Below, piece after piece: positions 22,698 through 34,214 of a DNA stretch of 64,000 bases. A program made the translations under genes and the position numbers. The DNA comes from Malurus cyaneus samueli (taxonomy: Eukaryota; Chordata; Aves; Passeriformes; Maluridae): positions 3,622,619 to 3,686,618 of the forward strand of contig CM019230.1 in the NCBI GenBank assembly GCA_009741485.1, in the 5' to 3' direction. A model generated the notes under the pieces. The model did no database searches, had not been told where the DNA came from, and was given only the letters and a program-made list of their open reading frames with translations. Positions within the stretch are counted from its first letter, which is position 1; each line of letters starts with the position of its first letter.

Positions 22698-22772
22698 TCT
22701 GAGAGAGGCCAGACCACAAGTACAGGTAAATATAGGGCATGTGAGATTGATTTGAAACCAATAACTGGGAAG
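22698..22772 (+). other. Exon-like segment, 75 nt, weak
   Basis: A short pyrimidine acceptor (TCTTTTCTATCCTGTAG) ends at 22697, and a near-ideal donor GGGAAG|GTAAGTA lies at 22772/22773. The segment is 25 codons with no stop in phase 0 (SERGQTTSTGKYRACEIDLK and onward). An inner donor ACAG|GTAAAT at 22726 would give a 28-nt version. The A19 run immediately upstream weakens the acceptor. The peptide is not recognised. Confidence 0.15.
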
Positions 22773-23625
22773 GTAAGTACTTGCACTTGACTCTGAAAGA
22801 GCTGCAGCTCTGTTGCAGTGTCCTACATAGCTTTTAGAACTCACTCCTACTTACCTGCTCCCTATTGGTGGAACCAGACTATTTCATTTCCCCAAAAGCC
22901 TTAATGGTTTGTTTTTTCATAAACAGGCAGTGGTTCCTGGGAGGGCTACAATTTTTTGTTGATTTGGTTTTGTTTTGTTCTCATATGAAAATATCATTAT
23001 AGCGTCCTGCTATTCATTGTAATTGGCTAAAGGAAGAAAATAGAGATGTACAGAGCTGGCTGAGTGCCTTATTATTTACAGTGTGCTTGTGTATTTGCAG
23101 TGCTTAGTGTTTTCCCTAAAAGCTTCATTCCATTATCTTTTATCTTCACATTTCTTCTGGTCCTATAGGACCGCAATAACAGCAACTTTCACATACAGAT
23201 CTGCTGGAGCTTATTTTGTCCCTGGAACTTTTTAGTGTACAGCTGGACTTGTGCTGTGGTGCAGGAATTAAATTCCAGGGTGAAACACGCACAAAGACAC
23301 AGCTACAGCAGAGGTTCCCTAACCCATCCTCCAGCTGGAATCATCTGCCAGATCCAACTGTCTGCCTTCTTCCCCTGGTGGTGGGACCTGATGTGCCCCC
23401 TGACCAAAATCCAGGTGCCAGTGCCACTGTCCCTGAAGCTGTGTGCTCCTCAGCTCTCTCAGGCCTAAGCCAGTGGACAGCTCGTGGCTGGGGTCGAGGT
23501 GCTCACAACTGTGGGTTCCAGATCAGAAAGGTGATGGAGCAGAGAGGTTGGGCCTTGCTGTCTTTGTCTCAGCAGGTCCTTCCCAGCCACGGTGTTCCTG
23601 GAGGTCTGGGCCCTTAAGATCTCTG

Positions 23626-23687
23626 AACCCTAACCCTAACCTGAACACTAAGCCTAGCCCTAACCCTAACCATAAACCTAGCCCTAG
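23626..23687 (-). repeat. Short degenerate telomere-like tract
   Basis: Repeated CCCTAA hexamers with decayed units (CCTGAACACTAAGCCTAG, then CCCTAACCCTAACC, then CATAAACCTAGCCCTAG). The G-rich TTAGGG strand is the minus strand. This is an interstitial telomeric-type sequence, with about five intact hexamers and several mutated ones. It sits in a locally GC-rich stretch (23.3-23.7 kb). Confidence 0.8.
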
Positions 23688-23689
23688 TG

Positions 23690-24235
23690 TGATGCCCTAC
23701 TCACACCAGGGGAAGGGCTTGCACCGGGTTCAGCGGCTTTTTGAGTTATGCTGGTGGCCAACTTTCCCCTCCCAAATGAAGCTGTTTTGTGCTACGAAGC
23801 ACTGTGCTTTTCTGTTTTGAGGGAGTTTTTCTCCAAAGAAGGGGCTGGGGCAGGGAGATGAGATGGTATGTTGATGTTAGAGGTGGGGGCTGCACAGGGT
23901 GAGCAGCTCACCCAAGCTCAAGCAGGAATTCTGCAATAACATCAGGAAATTTAACCAGATCTGACAAATGTGCCGCCTGCTGGCACACTCCAAAGCACCC
24001 TTCCTCGTTTCTGTTCTCAGGTTTTCTGCAGTTTGCTTAAATGAGTTTTGTTTTCAGACTTTGCCTCTCGAGAAGGGGATCCATGTGAAACATTTTGCAG
24101 GTATTTCAGCATGGAAATGTTTTGTTCTTCATTATTTCACTGAAAATTCACTATTTTCTTCAAATGATAAAGTTTTTTTTAAAAATTGAACTCTGAGTAA
24201 ACATGTTCTTGAGTAGTTTAGGTAGCTAAGAGAAA
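23690..24235. other. Unique noncoding sequence, no gene seen
   Basis: Short frames only. No recognised repeat. Confidence 0.5.
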
Positions 24236-24239
24236 GCCT

Positions 24240-24520
24240 GTTGACTTTTTGACTGTGATAATTGTCTAGAATTGAATAACTCCATATGAAAATATCCGCT
24301 GTTGACTTACTAACCCCTTTGAAGGGCAGTTTTTTGAATATTTTCGTTTGGCTTCAATAGCTCTTGGATAGATACCGTAATGGTCTGCTTTCCAAATGAA
24401 GCGGTTTCAGCCTTTTTAAAAACAGCCAGCGTTAGCAAGAGGATTTTTTGCATCAAATGCACTGTCAGAACAGTGAAATCGGTGTTATCTATTGCTTTGC
24501 CTGGTCTCTCAAGGCAGCAG
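24240..24520. promoter_or_regulatory. Candidate conserved noncoding element
   Basis: Repeat-free AT-rich sequence with scattered CpGs (ATATCCGCTGTTGAC, TATTTTCGTTTGGC, GATACCGTAATGG, AATGAAGCGGTTTC, CCAGCGTTAGC), TAAT and CAAT motifs, and no open frame. By texture it is one of the best enhancer-like blocks in the window. Confidence 0.4.
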
Positions 24521-24654
24521 CTTTGAGAAAAATGAGTAAGATAGAATCAGAGTTTAGATTAAAATAAAACATTTGCTGGAATTGCAGGTATTTTGAAGAT
24601 ACAGGAAAAACAGTATATTAAAAAGTTAGAATGAATAATTGTTTCCATTAAAGG

Positions 24655-24960
24655 GAGGTTGGTGCTTCTAGTAGGTAATTCTAAGCTACTTTCCCATTAA
24701 TGGTAATTTGCCAGAAAAGAAAGGTACATTACATAAATATTTCAAAGTAACCTGGACAGCAATTTAAAGATATTAAGCTTTCAACTTGACAGCCCCAAGC
24801 ACCTTGATTCATCTTAACATCCCGTAATATCTTAAATGCAAACAAGCACTTTACTTGAACGGGACTGACTTCAGGACCAAAATGAGCTTCATTATACAGA
24901 CCTGAATGAATATTAGGGAACAATACATTTTTTCTCAAGCACGTGAATTATCTCAACTGG
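24655..24960. promoter_or_regulatory. Candidate conserved noncoding element
   Basis: CATTAATGGTAATTTGCC and ATCCCGTAATATCTTAAATG are AT-rich motifs with retained CpG, in a stretch without repeats or coding frame. It may form one block with 24240-24520. Confidence 0.3.
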
Positions 24961-24964
24961 AGGA

Positions 24965-26125
24965 AGAGCAATAGCGATGGACACATGAAGTAAACCAGAG
25001 TGGTTTTTCTAAACAAACCTTGGATCTGCAGTCTGCACACAGCAAACCTGTATCTCATCTGCTCTGATCTCTGCACAGCTCTGTTTGGTTTGGATTCTGC
25101 TTCCCCAGGAAGGGGATAGGTACTAAACAGAAGACAGGTAGTGACTGCAAGGGACCAGACTTGCTTTAAAAAAAGCTTGCAGTGTTCATGATGCCACTTC
25201 TGGATAACATACAGCATGCAAAATTGTCTGAACCAGGGTTTTGCTAGTTATAAAAACCCCATAAAATTATGGAATTCAGTGATTACCAATACAATAGAGT
25301 TCTAGGACTGTTCTAAAGTAATCTGTAGCACATGAGTGAAGGTGGAGGAGCTGTAGTCAGCTGTGGGAGGGAGGCAGGCAGTCCCAAAAAAAACAAATTT
25401 GGCAAAAGGCTCTTACTGGGTTTGCCTGGGCTCAGAGGTGGCTCGCTGCTCATCCCTTGGCATTCCCCTTGATGCTGCTGCTCAGAAATTAAAAGCAAAT
25501 TCAGGATACAGCTCTGTGTTTAACAGATGTCGATCAGGGAGTCCCTCCCACTTCTGGCACTTTTCTTCTTTCTCTCCTGTCTGTCTTCATGCCTGTGCCC
25601 CAGGTACACATTTAAAGTCAGCAGCCCTGCCCTGGACTTCCCACTTTTCTCTTAAAGAGAGTTCTGTCCATTTTAGCTCCGTGAAGTTGAATTTCTCTCT
25701 CTGTGGTTGTGAGGGTTTTTTTTTAATGTTTCATTTTGGTTGTTTTTTTATTTGTTAGTTGTTGGTTTGGTTTTAATATGGCAAAAATTAGAAGTGACTT
25801 CTCTTAATTCTCTGTCAAGTGTGAGCCTGTGGGAGGAAAGGCACAGAGCTCCCGGTCATACTAAGGCTTATTTCCAGTCTCCTCAGAAAGTAAGTTACAG
25901 CCAAGAATACAGGGATTTGATTCCTAGCTGGATTTACTGGACAGCAATTGGCATGGTGAGCTGCTGTGGTATCTTAGACCTTTTAATCAGTTTGGAGCCT
26001 TGTTTTGAACACCTATTTGACACATATTAAGGATTCCTAAAACTGGGGCCGCAGTGATTTCTGGTCAGTGAAGGTTATTCTCATTGCAGTAATCCCTGAG
26101 AATGATATATAAACTCTGTGGAAAC
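24965..26125. other. Unique noncoding sequence with one microexon-like site
   Basis: No gene recognised. At 25878-25889 a 12-base segment (TCTCCTCAGAAA) lies between an acceptor TTATTTCCAG preceded by the branch-like string ACTAAGG, and a donor GTAAGTT. This is probably chance. Confidence 0.4.
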
Positions 26126-26127
26126 AA

Positions 26128-26206
26128 ATACTGAGACTGTCTCTGTCTTGAAGAACTTAAAATCTAAATAGAAAAAAAAAAAAAAAGGCAAACAAAGGAT
26201 TATGAT
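26128..26206 (-). mobile_element. Amniote SINE/L2-type tail remnant
   Basis: GACTGTCTCTGTCTTGAAGAACTTAAAATCTAAATAG and then GGCAAACAAAGGAT follow the widespread amniote 'cagtccctgccccaaagagcttacaatctaaatag..cagacaaaggat' repeat that continues into MIR/L2-type tails. An A15 run (26172-26186) has expanded inside it. The assignment is from memory. Confidence 0.4.
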
Positions 26207-26209
26207 CAC

Positions 26210-27765
26210 GAAGGCTGGGTGGAGCTAAGAACAAAACCTAAATCTTCTTCATTGCCTTTGCAACATGTCTCTTCTTGTCCACTCAGATCATCTGTTTTTT
26301 TTTTCTCCAAGTGAAAGGAATTTCATGCCAGAGGTCTGGCATCATTCCAGGTTGGATAACTCTGGGTGTTTACACTGTCATTGAAGGAGGGTTTCCTGAG
26401 CAATCAGAAGTTACAGCTACCAAGTCCTGAGGGCACAAACCAGCATTGCTGAGGCATCCCACTCATGGCCAGGAGTCTCTCTGTCCATGCTTTGTGACCA
26501 GGCTGTTGTATGGGCAGGGGAGCTGCTTCCAGGTTCACTTTGACTTGCCTCTGGCCAGCACCATGCAGCAATTAGAACACCACATTGTCCTTCCCACTTA
26601 GCAGACTGTGTGGGAGAACTCTGCTTTGGACTGTAGGTACCCACCGGTGTGATTTATGCCCTGTATTTTCTGGGGTGGGCTCATATCCTCTATTTCCTAG
26701 GCTAAACTATAAGAAGATGTTGCTGTTCGATGTTCTGTGTTCAGTTTCAGCTCAGAAGCAGCTGTGTCACTGGTGGGCACAGTGGCCCTTTGGAATGGCT
26801 GGATATCACTTGGAGTGTGTCTGAGCTAGCAGGTTTGGGGGGTTATGAAATACTGAGTGTGGGCTGTGACATTGTACTGTGATCATTCCTAGAACACACA
26901 AACACTCTCCAGTCCATCATCATGGGACATGGCCTGTGGGAAGCTGTCCCCACCCCGAGGCAGTGCCACAGGACTGACACTGAGCAAAGGTTTGGGCATC
27001 CCTTGCTGAGTCAGTCAGTCCCTTTGGCTCAGCTCTGGCACCGGCTGTTCAGAGGGAATCAATGTGGCAGGGACCACAGTGGGAGGGTGGAGAGGCGAGT
27101 TTGCCTTCTGAGCAAAGGCTGTGTGGGACACAGCAGAATACTCTGTATTTTTTGCACCTCTTCATGAGGTGCACCTCTTGCTGTGGTGGATTTCGATCTG
27201 CCCTGGTCCTTAGCCTGTCTTTTGAATCTGTTGTAGGACAGGTGCAGGAGTTGCTAAGTGCCTAATTTGGTGATGTTGAGCTCTCTGGTTAGTGTCTGTA
27301 AAATGTTGGAGGAAGGCTAGGTGGTACTCTTGAGCTGGATTTTGCCAGTGCTTACCCAAGAGGAAAAGTGCTGTGGAAATCAGTAGAGGCACTTGCTCTT
27401 CTGAGCCAGGTACTCTTCCACATGCTGGGAGGTGCAGAAGGTGCTCTCCTGGTCCTCAGGCTGCAGTCCAGGTTCAATCAGGAAAACACTTAAGCACATG
27501 GTTCTTTTGAGGCATGGGTGTGTCAGTGCCATTCAGGATTTGTGTTTGCTTTGCTGAGTGGGGACAAACTGCACTGCGTGATCTGCTGACCAGAGCTGAG
27601 TGAGCAGCTCCATAATTCATGATGCCTTCTCTGGATAAGGTCTAAGTGCTTTGATCAAAGGGTTTTCTATCTCAGGAAGAGCATCTTGTACCGTCAGTAA
27701 ACGGGCATTTTTATGCTGTCACTCAAGGGAGCTGCAGGAGAAGCGAGTGCTGATGTCACAACAGC
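26210..27765. other. Unique noncoding sequence, no gene seen
   Basis: Short mixed frames. A perfect 8-bp hairpin, TGCACCTC (27153-27160) and GAGGTGCA (27166-27173), with E-box-like CACCT cores, is followed by a third copy of GCACCTC. Confidence 0.5.
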
Positions 27766-27769
27766 AAAT

Positions 27770-27910
27770 AACATAGTCCAGAGGACAAATTTATAGGAAG
27801 CTGAACTGTGAATTTCTAGGAAATTGCTGTTTGTCACAGAGAAACAGAATGCCATAAAAATTAAAATATATAGCTGATCTATAAATTTTGCTCTTAGTTC
27901 TCTCGGCTCA
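27770..27910. promoter_or_regulatory. Candidate conserved noncoding element
   Basis: Repeat-free sequence with CRE-like GATGTCACAACAGC, AT-rich TAAAAATTAAAATATATAGC and a retained CpG near TCTCGGCTC. No coding potential. Confidence 0.25.
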
Positions 27911-28529
27911 GGAAGTTTGGGAGCTTTCTGTTCATGTCCTTATGCGTGTGGCACAGTGTTCTGTAGGCTCATCTGGTCCCTGCTGTATCTGTTCCCAAAC
28001 CCTACTATTGTGGTGTAGTGGGGACAGTCCCACAGACTCATCAGTCTGATGTCTTGTGAAAAGCAGCACAGATTAATGATAATAAGATTAAGATATCTGA
28101 CCACTGTAATTATGTATTCATGTGTTTTCAAGTTATTTCTAAAGAGAAGAAAGTTTTGGTGTAAGGGAGTACACTTGAAAGACTGAACTTCTCAACCCAG
28201 CATCAGGAGGGATAAACTGTATTTAAACAATATGTTTAAATAAAGTCTGAATTGATACTGATTCATTCCAGATGAGACTTTGGGATCTGTTAGATGTGTG
28301 GGCTTGCTGTGCTATGCTCTAAGCTTTTTATCAGAAATAGTCACCCTCTGCACTAAACCAGGTATGTGCAAGGCTTGGACACATGATTGTGACAAACAGC
28401 AGCATCCCTGGCCCTGGCTCCTTATCAGCTTTAGTGACCTGGGTGTTGGCTTGGAAACAATTCCTCTGGCTGGTGTGTGGGTGCCGAGATCACTGAGTCA
28501 CTTCGTGGAGCACCTTCCCAGATCTGATA

Positions 28530-28606
28530 CAACATTTTGCAAGTCATAGAACCGTTCTTTGCCTCAGTTTCTCTCTCGGGGAGATGGGGATACCAGTTTC
28601 CCAGTG
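28530..28606 (+). mobile_element. MIR SINE remnant
   Basis: GCAAGTCATAGAACCGTTC then TTTGCCTCAGTTTCTCTC and GGGAGATGGGGATACCAG align by eye with the MIR core 'gcaagtcacttaacctctctgtgcctcagtttcctcatctgtaaaatggggataatag'. This is the clearest plus-strand MIR fragment in the window. Confidence 0.7.
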
Positions 28607-28609
28607 AAT

Positions 28610-29280
28610 ATTAGATTGGGAGCTGCTGTACAGATGCAGTGTTAGATTTCTTTGTAGTCATTAGACTGTCTAGTGTCCTTTTTGTCCCTGATTTCAGTAT
28701 ATGCTTTTGGAAATCTTCATAGTCTCCAATCAGTGCATTGTTTTTAAGTTTATATTCACGGCATGATATTATTATTTAATCATGTCTTGGGGGATTTTGG
28801 TATTTCTTGAAAGATCTGGCAGGAGAACAAGCATATTCCTCTTCTCCTTGGCTCCCCAGAATACCTTCAAATACCCAGCACAGGAAAGCTCTTCAATACA
28901 TGCTTAACATCTTCAATATATGGGGTGGCATGTAAGCACAGTGTAATTTTAACGTGTTTCTGAGTGCTCTGGGGAATAAAGATGTTTTTCCAAATTGAGA
29001 GAGTACCTCTGTACAAGTTACTGAGCAAAGCTTCATTTCTTTGGTCACTGGGAATATGGACATGTTTTGGTTTGAGCTGCTGGCTCAGCTCAGTCAGTTG
29101 GTAGAGTTACTTACCAGTAGCAGCCTGACAGAAGAGATGGAGAGGGCTCACCTATCCCAAGAGCTCCCCAAGTCCTGCACCTCAATTTACTTGAGCTGTG
29201 GTTTCTCTTTAGCTCCAGGACAGCTTCTCTTCCTTTATCTGTCTGATCCTTTTCTGGTTTGCTCTGTGGAGTCACACCAA
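28610..29280. other. Unique noncoding sequence, no gene seen
   Basis: No recognised gene or repeat. Confidence 0.5.
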
Positions 29281-29286
29281 GGGCCA

Positions 29287-29288
29287 TA

Positions 29289-29333
<45 letters not shown>

Positions 29334-29350
29334 TATATTATGCACACATA
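29287..29350. repeat. (AT)n microsatellite inside a palindrome
   Basis: A TA dinucleotide run occupies 29296-29340 with one phase slip. It is bounded by perfectly complementary 10-bp arms, TATGTGTGCA (29287-29296) and TGCACACATA (29341-29350). The whole 64 bases can fold as one hairpin or cruciform. Confidence 0.85.
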
Positions 29351-29354
29351 ACAT

Positions 29355-30590
29355 CTGATTCTGTTCTGCCTTCACGCTCAGGGTTTCTGAGCAAAACTTT
29401 GGAGGAAGAGGTGACCAGCTGCACACTGAGGCTTTCAGCAGAGGAAGCCAAAGTCATCTCCGATTGTGAGAGTGTTTAATTGCTCTCTGCACAGTTCACT
29501 GATTTCAAGGCCTGTAGGGACCCCTGTGATTCTTTTGCCTGAACACCTGCATGTTACAGCCTGTGGCATTTCATCCAGTGTTTTCTGCATTACAGCCATT
29601 GAGATGTGACTGAACTGGAACGTGCCTCTGAGAACAGCATCCAGTCTCAATTTAAGCTTCTTTTAGCAAAAAAGACCTCATAGAGTTAGAAGGAAATTAA
29701 TTTCTAATATTCCAGATATGCACAGGACTCTTGGAGTACTTCAGTTTGAAAGACTTCAAGTGAGGACCCATCACCCATGTCCCACAGCTTGCACATACAG
29801 TTGCTAGTTAGTGTGAAGCATTTATTTTATTTCATGTCTTAATATTTTCTGATTCAGTTTGCAGTAACTGAGCTTTTAAATGCCTCTTTCCACTTGACTG
29901 AGGTAGCAGATTCGCACACCATGAGGCTGGTTCCATTTTGAGTCCCTCACTGGTGACTCCTTTCAGCATCATTCCAGCCAAGGCTGGTGACCAGCTCAGG
30001 CTGTGGGATGGAGAGCTCCCTGTGGGTTTTGTGTGTGTGGGTTGGTTGGAAGGTGCTGCTCAGTCCTCTTGTCAAACTTGCAGGCAGTATACATGTGAAC
30101 TTCTTTCTTGGTTCTTTCAGATCTGGTTTAATCGTCCTTCCTCTTGCATTTGGCATCATTCCCAAAAGGCTTATTTTCTGTCTGGATCAGCTGAGAAGCT
30201 TTTTTAGTAAAATCTTGTCTGTCCTTGCTGTTTATGTTTGTGAAGGCACAAGAGGGAGAATAACAGAGTCCATGTGTTTCTACAGGTCCCCAGTCAAGTT
30301 GTCTGACTGAAATGACCTTTCGTGGTAGCTGGGGAAAAATAGATCTGTGTCATAAATTTTTGTCTATATGTGTTTACAAAAGCACCGATTCCCACTTGTA
30401 ATTGTGAATTCATCCCTGTGCTTTCCTGGAATACATTCATTTTCTTCTGTGTTTATGTCTGCTGTAAGAAAGACCTTGGCTGACAGTGACAAGCAAAAGA
30501 ATCATTGCTTCTGCAGAAATATGAGATCTTTCAGGGTACCACAGCCTGTGAAAGTGTGTGAATGCCAGGATTTATGTTGTTCTTCCCAAC
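29355..30590. other. Unique noncoding sequence, no gene seen
   Basis: Overlapping frames near 29.94-30.31 kb on both strands are unrecognised. Confidence 0.5.
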
Positions 30591-30592
30591 AG

Positions 30593-30750
30593 ATGGAAGG
30601 GCGATATAGAGAAGTTTGCAAGAGGCAAATGGTTGATAGTGACACCCAAACTTAAGAAGAATTTGTGTTTTCACAAAGAGAAGACTCATCTCAGAGTCTT
30701 CACTTCTAGGGTACTATTAGGGCAAATCCTGAAGCTGTGGTACCTCTGAG
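30593..30750 (+). other. Exon-like segment, 158 nt
   Basis: The acceptor TTATGTTGTTCTTCCCAACAG ends at 30592 with a good pyrimidine tract. The donor CTCTGAG|GTAAGTG at 30750/30751 is close to ideal. One frame is open through almost the whole segment and stops at TGA 30747-30749, so it would be a penultimate or noncoding exon. The peptide is lysine-rich and not recognised. A lncRNA exon is the simplest reading if it is transcribed. Confidence 0.2.
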
Positions 30751-30999
30751 GTAAGTGCTTTTTGGGAGATGCCCATCTCACAGAGGACCAATTCAACCCT
30801 CAGTAATTACAATATAAGGGCTTGTGAAATCTCTGCTTTCCTGCTTTCCTTTGCAAGCTAAGCAACCTGCCTTGCCTCCAGACCTTCAAATAGTGCATGG
30901 ACCTGTACAGAATATGTAATGCTATTCTGATCCTTTGATCTTGCAGCACACTGCAAACTTCCAAGCCTCAACAAGCCCTGCTGAAGCAGGGGAAGTGCT

Positions 31000-31105
31000 C
31001 ATATTCCTACCTTTGCAGGTTTGGAAACTGAGGCACACAGTTTGCCTGCCCTGTATCCACACAGCAGTCAGTCGATGGCAAGCTGAGGAATTCCAGTGAC
31101 CTCAT
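31000..31105 (-). mobile_element. MIR SINE remnant
   Basis: CTTTGCAGGTTTGGAAACTG, AGGCACACAGTTTGCCTGCC and then CCACACAGCAGTCAGTCGATGGC follow the reverse complement of MIR ('ttttacagatgaggaaactgaggcacagag..cttgcccaaggtcacacagctagtaagtggc'). Clear despite divergence. Confidence 0.7.
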
Positions 31106-31109
31106 GCAT

Positions 31110-32950
31110 GGAATCAGGATTTCACAGGAAATCCTTTGACTTCCAGTAATGAAAGTTTTTCATTTTTCGGCCTCTGTTCCTGTCACTGGAATTTAATGTT
31201 ATCCTTGCTACCTATTGCACCACTTCCCTTTATTCCATTTTAAAGCAAAAGGTGTTGCAAAGCAGATTTGTTAAAGCTTCTAATGTAGAAGTAGCTGTGG
31301 AGTGTGGAGCAGGAGGGTGGTGCTCCTCTCCTTTCTTCTTCCTGCCGCACCATAACTGCCCTCCTTGCCAGGTGCTCGGTCCTTGGTGCATTTTTATGAA
31401 GAAAACTGGGAATTAATTCCTCACAGCAGAACAAAGCACCCATGTGAAATATGGATAAACAAAAGGATATATTTTTTATCTCTCCCTCCTTCCCAGTTTC
31501 TGGAGTGCCATACTCCCCTTGAACTCACGTTGTATCTGTGTGGCTGCTTCTGTGGGCTGGTTGGCAGGAGCTCTGCAGTGCTGTACTTTGGATCAGGACA
31601 GGGATAAGGCACTTGTGTGCTTGGAGGAGAATTTGTCACATATCTGTTCTGGTGTGGTATTGTGTTTCAGTATGTTGTGACTGGGTGTGTAACACGACCC
31701 AGCAGAGTAACCTGACAGCAGAGCTGTGCTAAAATAGCCTGTTCTGCGTGTGCTGTGGTGGCTGCTCACATGAGGCAGGTTTATGTGTGCACCCCTGGCA
31801 GGGGGAGCAGAGAGAGAGCTTTGACAGGATTAGCACATGGTTTTAGCAGCCCTCAGGAAATATGAGCAGAGGCTGGTTGGGATTTTGCCCTCCCTGTGCA
31901 GAGGGTCTTGTGCTCTGAGGGGCTTTGGGAAGGTGTAGGGGAAGGGTGGTAATGGGGTTCACTGCTGCTGGTGCTGCTGCCTTGGCAGCCCCCAGATTTG
32001 TGTGCTCATGTCACACGCTGCTGCCAGATGCCCCCACTCATCTCCTGTCCTTGTGTGGCACCTCTGCCACATGCTCTGAGCACTGCCTTGTCCTCCAGAA
32101 GAGAAGAAAGATTGCTTTTCCAAAACTTCAGCAAGGGCCCTTCCACTGAAGGTTTGCTCTCTCTCTGTCTCTCTTTTCTTTCTTTCCCTTTTTTCCTCGG
32201 GATGTCCTGCTTATGGGACAGAACTGCAGCGTTCCCCCATTTCCCATACACAGGCAGTGATGCTGGTAGGTGAGCAGGAATCACTGAGCAGTTTCAGAGC
32301 CCTCTCTTTGAAATGAAGATGTTTCCATAGGGCTGGGCCCAAAGGTTGTGCTGGATCTGTGTTGTATAATATTGCCCGTGTTGATCGTTATTGTAATGAC
32401 AAGGGCAGCTTTGATCTGCACATTAATGCATATTCACTGTGCAGCTTGGAAATCCTGCTTCAAGAGATGCTACAGAAGAACTTTCATATTATTAGATATG
32501 AATCTATAGATCACAGGGATGTAACTGCAGGAACCATGGATGCTGAAGATTTTTAAAGGAGGAAGCAAAGGGCTCTGTAGTTAACTGCTGCTTTTCATGG
32601 GATAAGAGGGAAAAAGGATAATAAGCAACAAAAAGTGCTTCCATTGGAGTGAAACCTAGCTAGCTTAGGATGAGTATGTAGAAAATACATTTTAAGATAT
32701 TTCCTCTTTTCCTCACCCTTTGCCCTCTCATCAGCAACTGCAGAAACAGTTTGGTTTAGATGGGGAAAGAGCTTGATTTTTTGGAGATGGCCTCACAGTT
32801 TGTTTCTGGGCTGTTACTATGTTAGATTTAAGAAACCACTCCAAATTCCATACAGACACTTGTGATGAAATGGCCTGTCTCGTAGCATGATCTACTCAAA
32901 AATGCACTTTCATCCCAAGATCATAATTGTACAGATTTCCAAGCAAAAGG
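31110..32950. other. Unique noncoding sequence, no gene seen
   Basis: A TC-rich tract near 32157-32200. Unrecognised frames of up to 100 codons around 31.97-32.28 kb on both strands. Confidence 0.5.
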
Positions 32951-32984
32951 GTAAAAAAAAAAATAGACTCTGTAACTATGTCAT

Positions 32985-33240
32985 ACATTTTTAAAGACAG
33001 GACCAAACAATTCCCTTTTGAATGTAACAAACAAATTATTTCTCTGACATAAAGGCACCACAAGACAGGAGAAAGCTTTTGATTGCAGAGGAGCCCATTG
33101 AATGTGGAATGCAGGAGCAGGAGGAGGTGGGATGGCAGGCGGCGGTCCAGCAGCTGGTGGGATAAAGGTGCATAAAGGCAGAGAAACAACAGAGGATAAA
33201 TGGAAATTTTCTAAAGTATCTGGTAATGGTTTCTTCTTCA
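32985..33240. promoter_or_regulatory. Candidate conserved noncoding element
   Basis: Repeat-free block with AACAATTCCC, AACAAACAAATTATTTC and paired CATAAAGGCA strings (near 33047 and 33171), plus a CpG-bearing GGCGGCGGTCC centre. Overlapping minus-strand frames are proline-rich but unrecognised. Confidence 0.28.
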
Positions 33241-33259
33241 AAGCACACAACCCACAAAG

Positions 33260-34200
33260 CAACTTTAAATAGTTACAGTCCTATTTGCCAAAATTACATT
33301 AAAATAGGTTTTTGAAGAAATGGAGACATGTAGGTTGGTTGATGGCTTTTAAAGCAGAAAGCTGAGAACTTGGAGAAGGTCTGTGCAGCAGATTCATAGC
33401 CTGGGTATGTCTAGAGAGTGGTTTTGAGGCCAAGAAACTACAAATTTATCTTTATAAATTGTGCTGGAAGCAGCGAGTGTGTATAGACCCTCTAAAGGAG
33501 GAAGAGACTTGAGTTTTGTTCCCATTGCCTGAGGTATGGAGGATCTTCTGCAAATTGTTGTTTTGGGGTTGTTTGTCACCAGCTGAGCATTAAATTGTGT
33601 TCCCAGCTCAGCAGCAGATGTGCTTCTGTCAGAGTTGCTGTACCTCTTTTTGGTTTTGTGCCTGCTGCCACATCTTATGTGGGGGTTTTGGTTGTAAATT
33701 CATCAGGACAGGGATTATCTGCAGCATGCAGTTTACCCTGCAGTGGGGTTAGCCCTTCTCACTGTGTGTACAGGGAATCAACAGAGTGGCTGATACATGG
33801 TGATGCCACATTGCCCCTATGTAGGACAGCCACCCTTACAAAGGCACCCCCAGCCCCACAGCTTCTTTGTATCAGTGAGGACAAGACTCAGATTATTTGG
33901 TGAGTTAACCCAGTGCTGGAGACAAGTCCCAAATAATTGTGCAACCCCCAGAATGTTACATCTCCCATCTGAAATCACTGGCTATTTTTGGTTAAGTAGT
34001 GTTAATGTGAAGCTGTCCCCAGTCTTCAGGTCCCCTAAAGAGTGATGCTCATTACTGAACAAACTGTTCAACTCTCTCAATCTCCTACAGCTCGATGTAA
34101 AGAACTGTCCCATACTCTCTGAACTGTGAAATCGTGTTGGTATGTTCTGATACGTGTTTTGTGGTAGGAGCAGGATAAATCCCTCTGATTGTGCCATTCA
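33260..34200. other. Unique noncoding sequence, no gene seen
   Basis: No recognised repeat or gene. Confidence 0.5.
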
Positions 34201-34214
34201 GTAGACACAGCTTT

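Noticed and set aside
23443..23820. 125-codon frame with an N-P-N repeat peptide
   Set aside because: The repeat peptide is just translated CCCTAA telomere-like DNA.
25878..25889. Second 12-nt microexon (TTTCCAG, 12 bases, GTAAGTT)
   Set aside because: Short pyrimidine tract and no enhancer-like flanks. Two such pairs in 64 kb show how easily they arise by chance.
29899..29915. let-7-like string TGAGGTAGCAG
   Set aside because: Similarity ends after the seed and no matching hairpin arm is visible.
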